A stretch of DNA of 64,000 nucleotides, taken from the NCBI RefSeq assembly GCF_003254545.1, contig NZ_QJRH01000066.1, positions 62,001 to 126,000 on the forward strand, in the 5' to 3' direction. The translations under genes were made by a program, and so were the position numbers. This document shows, piece by piece, positions 1 to 9,448 of the stretch. How positions within the stretch are numbered: the stretch's first letter is position 1; the number at the start of each line of letters is the position of its first letter. Source of the DNA: Flavobacterium tistrianum (GTDB taxonomy: Bacteria; Bacteroidota; Bacteroidia; Flavobacteriales; Flavobacteriaceae). The notes under the pieces were generated by a model, which did no database searches, was not told where the DNA came from, and saw only the letters and a program-made list of their open reading frames with translations.

Positions 1-179
1 TTTTTAATGACTTCTTGCGAAGGTCTTTCGTCAGCTAATTTTTGGTATAAAATAATGGCTTCACTGTAATACGTTTTATCAAAAAAACGTTTTGCTCTAA
101 TCAATTCCTGATCCTGTGCATTTATAAACTGTATTGAAAATACGAATATAATAACGAGTAGTTTTTTCATATTTTTCAT
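1..179 (-). CDS. Exported TPR-type protein, N-terminal fragment (possible OmpA-family partner of PorP)
   Basis: Only the first roughly 59 codons are inside the window; the gene runs off the left edge. A signal peptide is visible (MKKLLVIIFVFSIQFINA, then QDQ), followed by helical sequence of TPR character (AKRFFDKTYYSEAIILYQKLA). Two in-frame ATGs exist, at 177-179 and 168-170; the second gives the more typical signal peptide. The gene begins one base after the PorP/SprF stop, so the two are surely cotranscribed. In Bacteroidota a PorP/SprF gene is commonly followed by an OmpA-family protein with N-terminal TPR/PD40 repeats, so that is my inference for the missing part. The OmpA domain itself cannot be seen here. 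Confidence 0.7.
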   Translation of the reverse strand, partial: MKNMKKLLVIIFVFSIQFINAQDQELIRAKRFFDKTYYSEAIILYQKLADERPSQEVIK

Positions 180-180
180 T

Positions 181-1107
181 TTAGAAGAATCTTGGTGATT
201 TATCGAATCCTTTCCCTAACAAGTCCAAATCGAACAGCAACATGATTTCGTGTGTTCCAGAATTAAACTGACCAAAATTTGTGAGCGTATAATCATAGGC
301 GTAACCTACTATCAAAGTTGGCGTTACATTAATATTGAACAAAGCACTTACCGAATCATCAATTCTGTAGGCAGCTCCAAATTCAAACTTTTCATTATAC
401 AAAACATTAGCTGTAACATCTAAAGTAATTGGCGCTCCTTTTACAAACTTTGACATAAATGCTGGTTTCAACTTCACCTTATCGCTAACTTGAAAAACAT
501 AACCAGCCGTTAAAAAAGTGTGTATTTCTTCAGAACCAAAAGCATTGATTCCTGATTTTTCTTCAATGTATTTTGATTTTAGCAAATTCGGTGCAGATAA
601 TCCAACATACAAATTGTCCCTAAAATAATAGGCTCCAACTCCAATATTTGGTTTTGTTGCGTTTATATTTTCTGAAAAAGCAAAATCAGTCTGTGGATCT
701 GTAAAACGAAATCCATTAAAATTGGTTTGCATGGATGAAAATCCCGCTTTTAAGCCCAACGATAATTTATTTTTTCCGCCTAATTTTAAAACATAGGCAA
801 AATCAGCATAAACATTATTTTCTTTTTTGGCGCCGTCTCCAATATCATCTGAAATAAAAGAGATTCCCGCTTCTATTTTATCATTGATTGCTGTATGTCC
901 AAAAAACGTAAATGTTTTTGGAGCTCCATAAGCGCCAACCCATTGCGTTCTATACAATCCGCCAAAATTCATCATGGCAGGCACTCCTGTCGCATAAGCA
1001 GGATTGACTACGCTCATATTGTACATATAATGCGTATATTCAGGATCTTGCTGTGCAGAAATGGATAAACAGAAAAGGAAATTTATAAGGAGTATTATTT
1101 TTTTCAT
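181..1107 (-). CDS. PorP/SprF family type IX secretion membrane protein
   Basis: A 308-residue outer-membrane protein starting with a signal peptide (MKKIILLINFLFCLSISAQQ). The opening of the mature protein, DPEYTHYMYNMSVVNPAYAG-like, is the signature of the PorP/SprF family, and the rest alternates beta strands as expected for a barrel, with length normal for the family. Members work with the type IX secretion and gliding machinery and are often encoded beside a very large secreted cargo protein. Here the cargo gene ends 31 bases upstream and an exported TPR-type gene follows one base downstream. The inferred role is anchoring or exporting that particular cargo rather than being the core PorP. 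Family assignment is firm; the partner is inference. Confidence 0.9.
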   Translation of the reverse strand: MKKIILLINFLFCLSISAQQDPEYTHYMYNMSVVNPAYATGVPAMMNFGGLYRTQWVGAYGAPKTFTFFGHTAINDKIEAGISFISDDIGDGAKKENNVYADFAYVLKLGGKNKLSLGLKAGFSSMQTNFNGFRFTDPQTDFAFSENINATKPNIGVGAYYFRDNLYVGLSAPNLLKSKYIEEKSGINAFGSEEIHTFLTAGYVFQVSDKVKLKPAFMSKFVKGAPITLDVTANVLYNEKFEFGAAYRIDDSVSALFNINVTPTLIVGYAYDYTLTNFGQFNSGTHEIMLLFDLDLLGKGFDKSPRFF

Positions 1108-1138
1108 TTGAAAATTATATTAAAATGTAAAAAGAGAT

Positions 1139-3772
1139 TTAGCGATTTAAATAAAGACGGCCTTGTTTGGGCGGTTTATTGTCTTTATTAAAATGCAGTA
1201 CATAAAAATAAACTCCGTTAGGTGCTACGCCACTTGCGATGCCGCTCCTTTCATAATTTTTGCCATCCCAAGCTGGTTTACTATTATCTCCTTTATACAT
1301 TCCGTTTCCGTATCTATTATAAATTTCAAGTGTATAATTTGGATATAAAAATTCAATATCTTTTATCACAAACGAGTCGTTTACCCCATCTCCGTTTGGT
1401 GAAAATCCGTCTGGAATAAAGAAATCGTACTGAGCCACTTCACAGTCTTGCAATGAGACTTTTACTTCTCTATAACTTTCAGATAAGCATCTTGTTACTT
1501 CATTTAAATCATATCCATAATAAGTTGCATTATGGACTAATAATGTGGTTGAAGACAATAAATTTCCGTCCACAGCATCATACCAAGCAACGGTTGTGGG
1601 AACATTTGTTTTATTAGAAAGATCACTTATTTTCGGATTTGCCAATCCACAAAAATCTGGTGTTTCTGTCATTTCCGGAGCTGGCGTATCGTATATAATT
1701 ACTGAAACTTTGGCCGGTTCTGAAGTGCAACCTGCTGCCGAAGTTTCTCTAACGAAATAATCTTCTGTTTTTAAAACATAATCAGTCGCGAGCGGTGTCA
1801 TTGCTGTTGCAGAATTATACCATTTATATTGTACCCCTTTTGGTTCTAAATTGGCTATTACCGCTTCATCCACTTTACAAAACTGCTGATCTGCAACAAT
1901 CGGTGCTGGCGGAATTGGATTTATTACAAAATCATCTGTAACGTTGATTAAATTAACATCGCAATTTGTTACTGTATTAGTTAAATTTAGCAATGTAATC
2001 TTTGTCGTACCAGTATTTAAGAGCAGTTCTGCAGGAATAATAAAATCTAATTTTCCATTTGTTACTGCTTTTGCAATGGTTTGCACAGATGAAGAATTAC
2101 TCTCAGACAACACATAAGAAATACTGGCATTAGTTAAATTTCCTAAACCGGAAACTGCAACGGTAACTGGCGCATTCAAACAGAAATCATTGACTTTTGC
2201 AACCACTGTCACTGCATTTGGAAGTGGATTTATGTTTAAATTTCCTGCAACATTTGCTGTATTACTGCATTGAGGCGTTGGATTTGTAATATTTGTAATA
2301 CTATAAATAGTAATTACTGATAATCCGCTTCTTGTACTTAGATTTCCTGGAACAATAAAAGAGGCTTTTCCTCCAACGGAAAGCATTTCTGCTGTTTCAC
2401 CCAGAGACAGATTATCTCCATTTACGTTATAAAAAATACGATAATTTCCATCAAGCAAATTGGGTGCAGTAACTTGAATTATTGCATCATCATTTTGACA
2501 AACTGGAAGCGCCGTCAATGAGGCATTAGTCAATCTTGGTAACGGATAAATCGTTAAAATAGTTGAAAACGGACTAAAGATATTTACACACGTTTTTTTA
2601 CTTGTTGCAGAAACTATTCCCGTAACTGTTATAGTATACTCGCCTACTTGCTTAAAATAAGACGATTGTATTGGAAAATTAAACTCTCCATTCGCAAAAT
2701 TTCCCTTCACATTTTGAGAAGCTGATACTCCCGGTCCAACAACACTAAAACTGACATTATATGTACCATCAGGAATAGTATTTGGGCCTTGGGTAATTTT
2801 TGCTGAATAAGTCGCTGTTGGAATTTCAGATTCACAAATATCTTTACGAGCTTCAATTTTTGATCCTGTAAAATCAAGTCTTTTTTCGAGAGTAATATTT
2901 ACTGTTGCATTTTTATTTGGACATATATTGTTACCCGGAACTGCTAAAACAGTATAGGTATAAGAATAAACGCCTGGTCCATTTGTATCAAACAATTCTT
3001 GAAGATTAATATTATGATCTGTAGGAGAAGTTAATCCTACACCTGACCAAGTACCTCCTTTATCACCTGCACTTAACTGGTCAAATAAATCTAAATCGGT
3101 GTACGCTGCCAAATCTGTAGTGCCACATAACTCCAAATCTTGTGGCTCACCAATTTTCGGAGCTATATAAATGGTTACTTGTACATTAGTCGACTTTGAA
3201 TTCGGAGAACACGCAACCACTGGCGGCACAGTGTAAATGAAGTTAAGTGTTGTTTTGGCTGTATACTGTCCAATCGTTATTACAGGGTCTACAGGTTCCC
3301 CTGCAGTAGTTGTAAATTTTCCATTTACATGCGGTCCCATTACTTTACTATCAAAAGCCGTAAAAAGATTAAAAAAGTCACTTTCGTTACAAACTGTTGC
3401 TTGAGATCCAACTCCCGCATAGGCACCTATCGTAATCGTAACTACAGCTTTATTATCTGTACATCCTGAAGTTGCTGGAGCAGTATAAGTATAACGATAA
3501 GTTCCACCGCCAAGAATAAGCTGCGCGTTCAAAATACCATTAGAAGCATCTAAACCTTGCTGACTACTTCCTGTCCATGTTCCGCCGGGAACGGGAGAAC
3601 CGCCCAATAAAGAAAATAAATTGACCGATTGATAAATTGGATTCGTAACATCACAAATCAATTCGTTTGTGTTGTCAATACCAGCGCATTGCGCAGTTAG
3701 TTTTGAAGAAAATAGCGTAAAAAAAATAAAAAACAATACAAAATGGTGGTAGCTAATGTAGTTTTTTGCCAT
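1139..3772 (-). CDS. Large secreted protein with type IX (type B) C-terminal sorting domain
   Basis: An 877-residue exported protein. It has an N-terminal signal peptide ending near KLTAQC. A long central region of repeated Ig/PKD-like beta modules contains recurrent Gly-Thr-Trp and YSYTYT-type motifs and paired cysteines. The last 90 or so residues form a gliding-motility-associated C-terminal domain: FIPDGFSPNGDGVNDSF, then LEIYNRYG, then GVYFYVLHF. This domain is the type B sorting signal of the type IX system, so the protein is predicted to be delivered to the cell surface or medium. It is the first gene of an operon with PorP/SprF. The ligand or adhesive function cannot be read from the sequence. 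Confidence 0.88.
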   Translation of the reverse strand: MAKNYISYHHFVLFFIFFTLFSSKLTAQCAGIDNTNELICDVTNPIYQSVNLFSLLGGSPVPGGTWTGSSQQGLDASNGILNAQLILGGGTYRYTYTAPATSGCTDNKAVVTITIGAYAGVGSQATVCNESDFFNLFTAFDSKVMGPHVNGKFTTTAGEPVDPVITIGQYTAKTTLNFIYTVPPVVACSPNSKSTNVQVTIYIAPKIGEPQDLELCGTTDLAAYTDLDLFDQLSAGDKGGTWSGVGLTSPTDHNINLQELFDTNGPGVYSYTYTVLAVPGNNICPNKNATVNITLEKRLDFTGSKIEARKDICESEIPTATYSAKITQGPNTIPDGTYNVSFSVVGPGVSASQNVKGNFANGEFNFPIQSSYFKQVGEYTITVTGIVSATSKKTCVNIFSPFSTILTIYPLPRLTNASLTALPVCQNDDAIIQVTAPNLLDGNYRIFYNVNGDNLSLGETAEMLSVGGKASFIVPGNLSTRSGLSVITIYSITNITNPTPQCSNTANVAGNLNINPLPNAVTVVAKVNDFCLNAPVTVAVSGLGNLTNASISYVLSESNSSSVQTIAKAVTNGKLDFIIPAELLLNTGTTKITLLNLTNTVTNCDVNLINVTDDFVINPIPPAPIVADQQFCKVDEAVIANLEPKGVQYKWYNSATAMTPLATDYVLKTEDYFVRETSAAGCTSEPAKVSVIIYDTPAPEMTETPDFCGLANPKISDLSNKTNVPTTVAWYDAVDGNLLSSTTLLVHNATYYGYDLNEVTRCLSESYREVKVSLQDCEVAQYDFFIPDGFSPNGDGVNDSFVIKDIEFLYPNYTLEIYNRYGNGMYKGDNSKPAWDGKNYERSGIASGVAPNGVYFYVLHFNKDNKPPKQGRLYLNR

Positions 3773-3922
3773 AGATTAAATTTTCCTTAAACATAAGAAA
3801 ATATTTAACAAAAATTAAATTTTTTAGTAAACTTATTTTCACAAAAAAAGCACATTCCTGCAATACAACATCGTAGGACATGGTTTTATAATAAATCGAA
3901 AAAAATGTAATTCAATATTTTT

Positions 3923-5248
3923 TTACAATTCATCTTCCAATTTAAATCTAAATTTAAGAACTAAGCTATTTCGTTCTACTTCCATATTTATCCAAACATC
4001 ATCTTCAGATTTTAAAAGATTATTGATTTGCTGAAGACTGTATTTATAAGGTTGTGTATTATTAATACTGACAATAATATCTCCTTTGCGTAATCCGCAT
4101 TTTTCGGCGGCAGAATTTTGGCGCACATTTACAATTTCATAAACAGGTTTAAGAGCAAATTTATATTTAAAATTATTGTTGTTTTTGTCTTTTTCCTGCA
4201 ATTCATCCATTGAAGTAGCAACTCGTACAGTTTCTAAATGCACAGTTTCCTGTACCCATTGGAGTCCGTTGTGCTGAATCGTAATTCCGCTCTTATTGTA
4301 TGTAAAGGGTTCTCCATATTTACTATTTTTTTTCAGGTACAACTTTTTCCCTTTATAATCCAAAACCAAGGTAAATCGTTTTAAGACTTCACCTCCTACA
4401 GATCCGATACGTCCTGGAACCATCTTAACGTTACGTATTGAGACAGAATCGGGAAAAGACACAATTGGTTTTTTAAAATCAAACTCGTCAATCGAAAACT
4501 TATCAATTTTAGCGCGATGCCCTTCAATATCTCCGCTAAATCCTTTTCCTAAAAAGTCTGGAAAGTTTTTGTTTGGGAGCTTAATTTTATTGTTTTCAAA
4601 AATCCAAAAAGCATCACTATTTCCAATATCAATTAAAAGCTTTGCCGGAATTTCTTCATTATTCACAGTTGCTGTGGTCATGATATAGGGTTTTGCTTTT
4701 TCTATCGTAATCGGAATCATTCTAAACTGTTTGTTTAGCTTTTCCTCATATTTAGCACTTTTAGCATGAACAATTATTTTCTTTTTCTGATAATTGACTT
4801 CAACATAATTATTTCTAAAGAATTTATGGCCGATAATTCCGTTGACAGGAATTCCAATATGAGACGATAAATTGAAGCTTTGATCTAAAATAATAAAGAC
4901 CATGTGATCATTTGATTTCAGACCATGCGTTTCCAAAATATTCTTTGTCGATTTTAAGCCTTCTATTTCTTCTTCACTTCCTAAACCACGAAGTTTGATT
5001 TTTTCAACATTGTTAAAACTCACTTCCTGTTTTTCTTCCATACTAAACAAAATGGTTTCTTCAACTCCAGAATCTAAAAGGAAATTTAGCTCAACTCCAT
5101 TTACTTTTATAGGAATAAAAACAAGGTTATTTATCAATTTAAAAGGTATTGTGGCCTTTGTTGCATTGTTTTCCAATAAAAAATCGCCTTGTCCAAAAAG
5201 CAAAAAAGGTAAGAATAACCCAAAAAACAATACTATATATTTTTTCAT
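3923..5248 (-). CDS. Retropepsin-like aspartyl protease with C-terminal PDZ domain
   Basis: A 441-residue exported protein when started at the ATG of MKKYIVLFFGLF; a TTG two codons earlier is less likely. After the signal peptide come two retropepsin-like halves. The first carries LLDSGVEETI (Asp59-Ser-Gly), the second LLIDIGNSDAFW (Asp207-Ile-Gly). Then follows a PDZ domain (NSAAEKCGLRKGDIIVSINN). The architecture matches the Bacteroidota family of periplasmic or envelope aspartyl protease-PDZ proteins. The second motif is DIG instead of the canonical DSG/DTG, so activity is uncertain. It is transcribed alone, divergent from the aminotransferase gene, with 123 bases between the two starts. 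Substrate unknown. Confidence 0.85.
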   Translation of the reverse strand: MKKYIVLFFGLFLPFLLFGQGDFLLENNATKATIPFKLINNLVFIPIKVNGVELNFLLDSGVEETILFSMEEKQEVSFNNVEKIKLRGLGSEEEIEGLKSTKNILETHGLKSNDHMVFIILDQSFNLSSHIGIPVNGIIGHKFFRNNYVEVNYQKKKIIVHAKSAKYEEKLNKQFRMIPITIEKAKPYIMTTATVNNEEIPAKLLIDIGNSDAFWIFENNKIKLPNKNFPDFLGKGFSGDIEGHRAKIDKFSIDEFDFKKPIVSFPDSVSIRNVKMVPGRIGSVGGEVLKRFTLVLDYKGKKLYLKKNSKYGEPFTYNKSGITIQHNGLQWVQETVHLETVRVATSMDELQEKDKNNNNFKYKFALKPVYEIVNVRQNSAAEKCGLRKGDIIVSINNTQPYKYSLQQINNLLKSEDDVWINMEVERNSLVLKFRFKLEDEL

Positions 5249-5341
5249 TGACAATATTTTATTATAAAATTAGTAAATATATTTATTATTGTTACATTTT
5301 CGCAAGTCCTTGTATTGTTTACGTTAAATTGGAAAAAAAAA

Positions 5342-5353
5342 TGCAAATTTGCA
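5342..5353. promoter_or_regulatory. 12-bp perfect palindrome upstream of the aminotransferase
   Basis: TGCAAATTTGCA is perfectly self-complementary and lies 18 bases before the aminotransferase start, inside the divergent intergenic region shared with the protease gene. Its placement suits an operator, but AT-rich palindromes of this size can occur by chance and no regulator is identified. Confidence 0.25.
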
Positions 5354-5371
5354 CTTCAATAATTTATACTC

Positions 5372-6568
5372 ATGCCGACAATTTCACTCAAGGGAAAAAA
5401 CATGCCCGAATCTCCGATACGCAAGCTGGCTCCTTTTGCTGATTTAGCAAAGAAAAAAGGACACAAGGTGTATCACTTAAACATTGGTCAACCGGATATC
5501 AAGACACCGGAAGTGGCCATCGAGGCGGTAAAAAATATTGATTTGAGTATTATAGAATACAGTCCGTCTGCCGGATATGAAAGCTATAGAAAAAAATTAG
5601 CTCATTTTTACCAGCGCCAAAATGTAAACGTTAACACAGAAGACATCATTGTAACTACTGGTGGTTCTGAAGCCTTACTTTTTGCACTGGCCACAATTAC
5701 AGATCCTGGAGATGAAATCATTATCCCGGAGCCTTTTTATGCTAATTATCACGCGTTTGCTTCTTCAACAAGTGCAACTGTAGTGCCTCTTGTTTCTACT
5801 ATCGAAACAGGTTTTGCTTTGCCAAGCATTAACGAAGTTGAAAAACTAATAACACCAAGAACAAAAGCCATTCTGATTTGCAACCCTGGAAATCCGACTG
5901 GATATTTATACTCTGAAGCCGAAATCAAACAGCTAGCTCATTTAATTAAGAAACACGATTTATACTTAATCGCCGATGAAGTGTACCGTGAATTTTTATA
6001 TGATGGAGATGATGTGCATTTTTCTGTTATGAATTTAGAAGATGTACAGCAAAATGTTATCATGGTCGATTCTGTATCTAAACGTTACAGTATGTGTGGA
6101 GCAAGAATTGGCTGTCTGGTAACTAAAAACAAAGACGTCTTGGCAACTGTTATGAAGTTTGCTCAAGCTCGTTTAAGTCCGCCAACTATAGAACAAATTG
6201 CTTGCGAAGCTGCAATAGACACTCCACAGAGTTATTTTGACGAAGTAATTGGCGAATACAAAGATCGTCGTGATACTTTAATTGCCGAATTAAACAAGAT
6301 TGAAGGCGTTGTAGTAACAAAACCAAAAGGCGCTTTTTATTGTATTGCCGAACTTCCGATAGAAGATTCTGATGATTTTGCACAATGGCTTTTAGAAAGC
6401 TATAGCTTAAATAACGAAACGGTAATGATTGCTCCAGCGAAAGGATTCTACTCAACACCTGGAATGGGACTAAATCAGGTTCGTATTGCTTATGTTTTGA
6501 ACAAAAAAGATTTGATTACAGCCGTAAATATTTTAAAAGAAGCTTTATTGGTGTACAACAACAGATAA
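5372..6568 (+). CDS. Pyridoxal-phosphate aminotransferase, class I/II (aspartate aminotransferase type)
   Basis: A 398-residue fold-type I aminotransferase. Visible motifs are LNIGQPDIKTPE near the N-terminus, CNPGNPTGYLYS in the middle, DEVYREFLYDG after it, and SVSKRYSMCGARIG containing the Lys that binds PLP. Length and motif order are those of aspartate/aromatic aminotransferases of the AspC/YbdL kind. The exact amino acid substrate cannot be decided from sequence. The ATG chosen gives MPTISLKGKNMPESPIRK, in which MPESPIRKLAPFA is the usual family start region, so an ATG ten codons downstream is possible. The gene is monocistronic, closed by a strong terminator. Confidence 0.88.
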   Translation: MPTISLKGKNMPESPIRKLAPFADLAKKKGHKVYHLNIGQPDIKTPEVAIEAVKNIDLSIIEYSPSAGYESYRKKLAHFYQRQNVNVNTEDIIVTTGGSEALLFALATITDPGDEIIIPEPFYANYHAFASSTSATVVPLVSTIETGFALPSINEVEKLITPRTKAILICNPGNPTGYLYSEAEIKQLAHLIKKHDLYLIADEVYREFLYDGDDVHFSVMNLEDVQQNVIMVDSVSKRYSMCGARIGCLVTKNKDVLATVMKFAQARLSPPTIEQIACEAAIDTPQSYFDEVIGEYKDRRDTLIAELNKIEGVVVTKPKGAFYCIAELPIEDSDDFAQWLLESYSLNNETVMIAPAKGFYSTPGMGLNQVRIAYVLNKKDLITAVNILKEALLVYNNR

Positions 6569-6590
6569 TCAATTCATTATAATACACCTT

Positions 6591-6627
6591 AAAAAAGGCA
6601 ATAACGTTTTTCGTTGTTGTCTTTTTT
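6591..6627 (+). terminator. Intrinsic terminator after the aminotransferase
   Basis: Arms AAAAAAGGCAATAACG (6591-6606) and CGTTGTTGTCTTTTTT (6612-6627) pair over 16 positions with two G-T wobbles and a five-base loop. The right arm ends in a T run, giving a classical plus-strand terminator. Confidence 0.8.
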
Positions 6628-6773
6628 GTTTTTAATAACAGTATTTCTCTTCAAATTTTAAATTATATCCAAAAACGAGTAATTAAATCCTAAAAACCAT
6701 AGAAAAGGTTTCCCATTTATTAATTATCTTTACCGCCTTAAAAAGATATACCACATTATAATAGTAGTTCTTA

Positions 6774-7445
6774 ATGATAAATAACGAAGATTTTTTAGAC
6801 GAAATAGGTGACAGTCATTTCAGCAGCAATGCCAAAAACCCTTTAAGAGAGGATGCTTTTGACATCACTGATGAAGAAAAAATAGAAAAAATTAAAAAAG
6901 ATGTCGAAAACATCCTGCAAACTTTAGGAATGGATTTGACAGATGACAGCATTAAAGGAACTCCAAACCGAGTTGCAAAGATGTTTGTAAAAGAAATTTT
7001 TGGTGGTCTTAACCCAGCAAAACAACCAAAAGCTTCTACTTTTGACAATAATTACAAATATGGCGAAATGCTTGTAGAAAAAAACATCACGGTTTATTCT
7101 ACTTGCGAACACCATTTACTGCCAATTATCGGGCGTGCTCACGTTGCTTATATCTCAAGCGGACGCGTTATCGGTTTATCAAAAATGAACCGTATTGTGG
7201 AGTATTATGCAAAAAGACCTCAAGTACAAGAGCGTCTAACTATGCAGATTGTTCAAGAACTTCAAAAAGCTTTAGGAACAGAAGATGTTGCCTGCGTGAT
7301 TGATGCAAAACACCTTTGCGTAAACTCTCGTGGAATTAAAGATATCGAAAGCAGTACTGTAACTTCTGAGTTCGGAGGAAAATTCAAAGAGCCACAAACA
7401 AAAAGAGAATTTTTAGATTATATCAAACTAGATACTCAATTCTAA
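6774..7445 (+). CDS. folE: GTP cyclohydrolase I
   Basis: A 223-residue type I GTP cyclohydrolase, which converts GTP to 7,8-dihydroneopterin triphosphate at the head of tetrahydrofolate and pterin synthesis in the cytosol. The zinc ligands are present: Cys111 and His114 in STCEHHLLP, and Cys182 in KHLCVNSRG. The family motifs GRAHVAYIS, GLSKMNRIV and TSEFGG (residues 204-209) are also visible. The N-terminal extension of about 35 acidic residues is typical of flavobacterial copies. It is the first gene of a plus-strand run leading to cysS, yidD and lgt. A short S23 gene and repeat tracts separate it from cysS, so cotranscription is uncertain. Confidence 0.96.
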   Translation: MINNEDFLDEIGDSHFSSNAKNPLREDAFDITDEEKIEKIKKDVENILQTLGMDLTDDSIKGTPNRVAKMFVKEIFGGLNPAKQPKASTFDNNYKYGEMLVEKNITVYSTCEHHLLPIIGRAHVAYISSGRVIGLSKMNRIVEYYAKRPQVQERLTMQIVQELQKALGTEDVACVIDAKHLCVNSRGIKDIESSTVTSEFGGKFKEPQTKREFLDYIKLDTQF

Positions 7446-7457
7446 ATATTTGGGTTA

Positions 7458-7526
7458 ATCGTTTATTTGTTTAATCGTTTAATCGAAAAAAACAGTTGAA
7501 CAAATAAACGGTTAAACGATTAAACT
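7458..7526. repeat. Interlocking inverted repeats with CGATTAAA units upstream of the S23 gene
   Basis: CGTTTATTTGTTTAA (7458-7472) is complementary, with one wobble, to a later copy around 7493-7510. GTTTAATCGTTTAATCG (from 7467) is complementary to the segment CGGTTAAACGATTAAAC at 7509-7525. The two pairings are not nested, so the region can fold in alternative ways. The CGATTAAA unit recurs as three direct copies immediately after the S23 gene. Confidence 0.7.
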
Positions 7527-7533
7527 AAAAAAC

Positions 7534-7899
7534 ATGTACATTTTTTCTTTTGAGAAACTTGAAGTGTGGCAAAATGCAAGAATGTTCATTTTGGATATTT
7601 ATAAATTGACCAGTAAATTTCCATCAAATGAATTATTCGGAATAACATCTCAAATAAAAAGAAGTGCATCTTCGATTGCAACAAATATTGCTGAAGGAAC
7701 TTCAAGAAATACAAGTAAGGACAAAGCTCATTTTTTAACGATTTCTTATTCATCTGCAATGGAAACTTTAAATCATTTAATCATTTCAAAAGATTTAAAT
7801 TATGTTTCAGAAACAGATTATGTAGCATCAAGAGAAAAAATTGAAAAAATTTGTAATCAAATAAATAATCTAAAAAAATATTATCTTTCACAACAATAA
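7534..7899 (+). CDS. Four-helix-bundle protein of the S23 (23S rRNA intervening sequence) family
   Basis: A 121-residue, all-helical protein. The motifs FEKLEVWQNARMFILDIY, FPSNELFGITSQIKRSASSI, and ATNIAEGTSR are diagnostic of the S23 family, first seen inside 23S rRNA intervening sequences. They resemble the four-helix Avd accessory protein of diversity-generating retroelements. Its molecular job is not established. It sits alone between folE and cysS, and CGATTAAA-type repeats lie on both sides, as if the gene plus its flanks had been inserted into a folE-cysS-yidD-lgt string. No reverse transcriptase or variable repeat was seen nearby, so no retroelement is claimed. Confidence 0.88.
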   Translation: MYIFSFEKLEVWQNARMFILDIYKLTSKFPSNELFGITSQIKRSASSIATNIAEGTSRNTSKDKAHFLTISYSSAMETLNHLIISKDLNYVSETDYVASREKIEKICNQINNLKKYYLSQQ

Positions 7900-7928
7900 A
7901 TCCGATAATCCGAATTAAACAAAATTAA

Positions 7929-7953
7929 CGATTAAACGATTAAACGATTAAAC
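7929..7953. repeat. Three tandem CGATTAAA units before cysS
   Basis: CGATTAAA occurs at 7929-7936, 7937-7944 and 7945-7952. The same unit (once as CGGTTAAA) occurs twice upstream of the S23 gene at 7509-7524, so the gene is bracketed by related repeats in direct orientation. Confidence 0.85.
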
Positions 7954-7962
7954 AAAAATACT

Positions 7963-9444
7963 ATGCCACTATATAGCAGTCAGCCTTTAAAAATATACAA
8001 TTCACTTTCGGGTGAAAAAGAAGATTTCAAACCAATCCATGAAGGAAGCGTTGGAATGTATGTTTGTGGACCTACCGTATATAGCAATGTCCATTTAGGA
8101 AACGTGAGAACTTTTATGTCTTTTGACGTAATCTTCAGATATTTTCTGCATTTAGATTATAAAGTTCGTTATGTTAGAAACATTACCGATGTTGGACATA
8201 TCGTAGATGATGTGGATGAAGGTGAAGATAAAATTGCTAAAAAAGCACGTTTGGAGCAATTGGAACCAATGGAAGTTGTACAGCGATATACTGTAGATTT
8301 TCATAATATTCTAAAAGCTTTCAATTTTTTACCTCCAAGCATCGAGCCTACAGCAACGGGACATATTATTGAGCAAATAGAAATTATCAAAAAAATTATC
8401 GATAAAGGTATTGCTTATGTTGCCAATGGCTCTGTTTATTTTGATGTTGTAAAATATAACGAAACCAATAATTACGGCATATTAAGCGGTAGAAATATCG
8501 ACGATATGCTGGCAAACACGCGTGATCTCGACGGACAATCAGACAAGAGAAATCCTCAAGATTTTGCGCTTTGGAAAAAAGCAGAACCGGAACATATCAT
8601 GAGATGGCCTTCTCCTTGGAGCGATGGTTTCCCTGGATGGCACTTAGAGTGTACTGCCATGAGCACCAAATATCTTGGCAATCATTTTGATATTCACGGA
8701 GGCGGAATGGATTTAAAATTCCCTCACCACGAATGCGAAATTGCTCAAAATGAAGCTTGCACAGGTCAGGCTCCAGTAAATTACTGGATGCATGCCAACA
8801 TGCTTACCTTAAACGGAAAGAAAATGGCGAAATCGACTGGAAACAATATTCTTCCGGGCGAGATTCTTAGCGGAGACAACAACATCTTAAGCAAACCATT
8901 TTCTGCTTCTGTAACTCGTTTTTTCATGCTTCAAGCACATTATAGAAGTATTTTAGATTTTTCTGATGATGCTATTGTTGCGGCTGAAAAAGGATACAAA
9001 AGATTAATGGAAGCACTAGATGCTTTACCAAATATTACTGCAGGAAATTCTAGCTCAATAGATTTCGCATCATGGAAACAGCTTTGCTACGATGCAATGA
9101 ATGATGATTTCAATACGCCAATTTTAATTGCGCAACTGTTTGAAGCCGTTCGTTACATCAACTTATTGAAAGATGGCAAAGAAACAATTTCTGCCGATGA
9201 TTTAACCGATTTCAAAAAAGCTATAAATGCTTTTGTATATGACGTTTTAGGACTTAATGACGATAAAGCCGCTGATGGCGATAGCGATAAATTAGACGGC
9301 GTGGTAAACATGCTTATCGGAATGAGAAATCAGGCCAGAGCAGATAAAAACTTTGCGCTTTCTGACCAGATTCGCGATCAATTAATCGCTTTAGGAATTC
9401 AGCTTAAAGACGGAAAAGAAGGAACTACTTTTAGCATTCAATAA
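7963..9444 (+). CDS. cysS: Cysteinyl-tRNA synthetase
   Basis: A 493-residue class I aminoacyl-tRNA synthetase that charges tRNA-Cys in the cytosol. The HIGH-type motif appears within [13 protein letters not shown] near residue 40 and the KMSKS-type motif as [10 protein letters not shown]. Zinc ligands are the Cys of CGPTV, the Cys of WHLECTAMS and the residues of HHECEIAQ. The C-terminal anticodon-binding region ([22 protein letters not shown]) is complete. Length is normal for the family. It follows the S23 gene and precedes yidD, separated from it by a large imperfect hairpin. Confidence 0.97.
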   Translation: MPLYSSQPLKIYNSLSGEKEDFKPIHEGSVGMYVCGPTVYSNVHLGNVRTFMSFDVIFRYFLHLDYKVRYVRNITDVGHIVDDVDEGEDKIAKKARLEQLEPMEVVQRYTVDFHNILKAFNFLPPSIEPTATGHIIEQIEIIKKIIDKGIAYVANGSVYFDVVKYNETNNYGILSGRNIDDMLANTRDLDGQSDKRNPQDFALWKKAEPEHIMRWPSPWSDGFPGWHLECTAMSTKYLGNHFDIHGGGMDLKFPHHECEIAQNEACTGQAPVNYWMHANMLTLNGKKMAKSTGNNILPGEILSGDNNILSKPFSASVTRFFMLQAHYRSILDFSDDAIVAAEKGYKRLMEALDALPNITAGNSSSIDFASWKQLCYDAMNDDFNTPILIAQLFEAVRYINLLKDGKETISADDLTDFKKAINAFVYDVLGLNDDKAADGDSDKLDGVVNMLIGMRNQARADKNFALSDQIRDQLIALGIQLKDGKEGTTFSIQ

Positions 9445-9448
9445 AAAA

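Noticed and set aside
7534..7899. Diversity-generating retroelement based on the Avd-like helix bundle
   Set aside because: No reverse transcriptase, template repeat or variable repeat nearby.
7458..7953. CRISPR-like array around the S23 gene
   Set aside because: Units are 8 bases, tandem and without spacers, and no cas genes are present.
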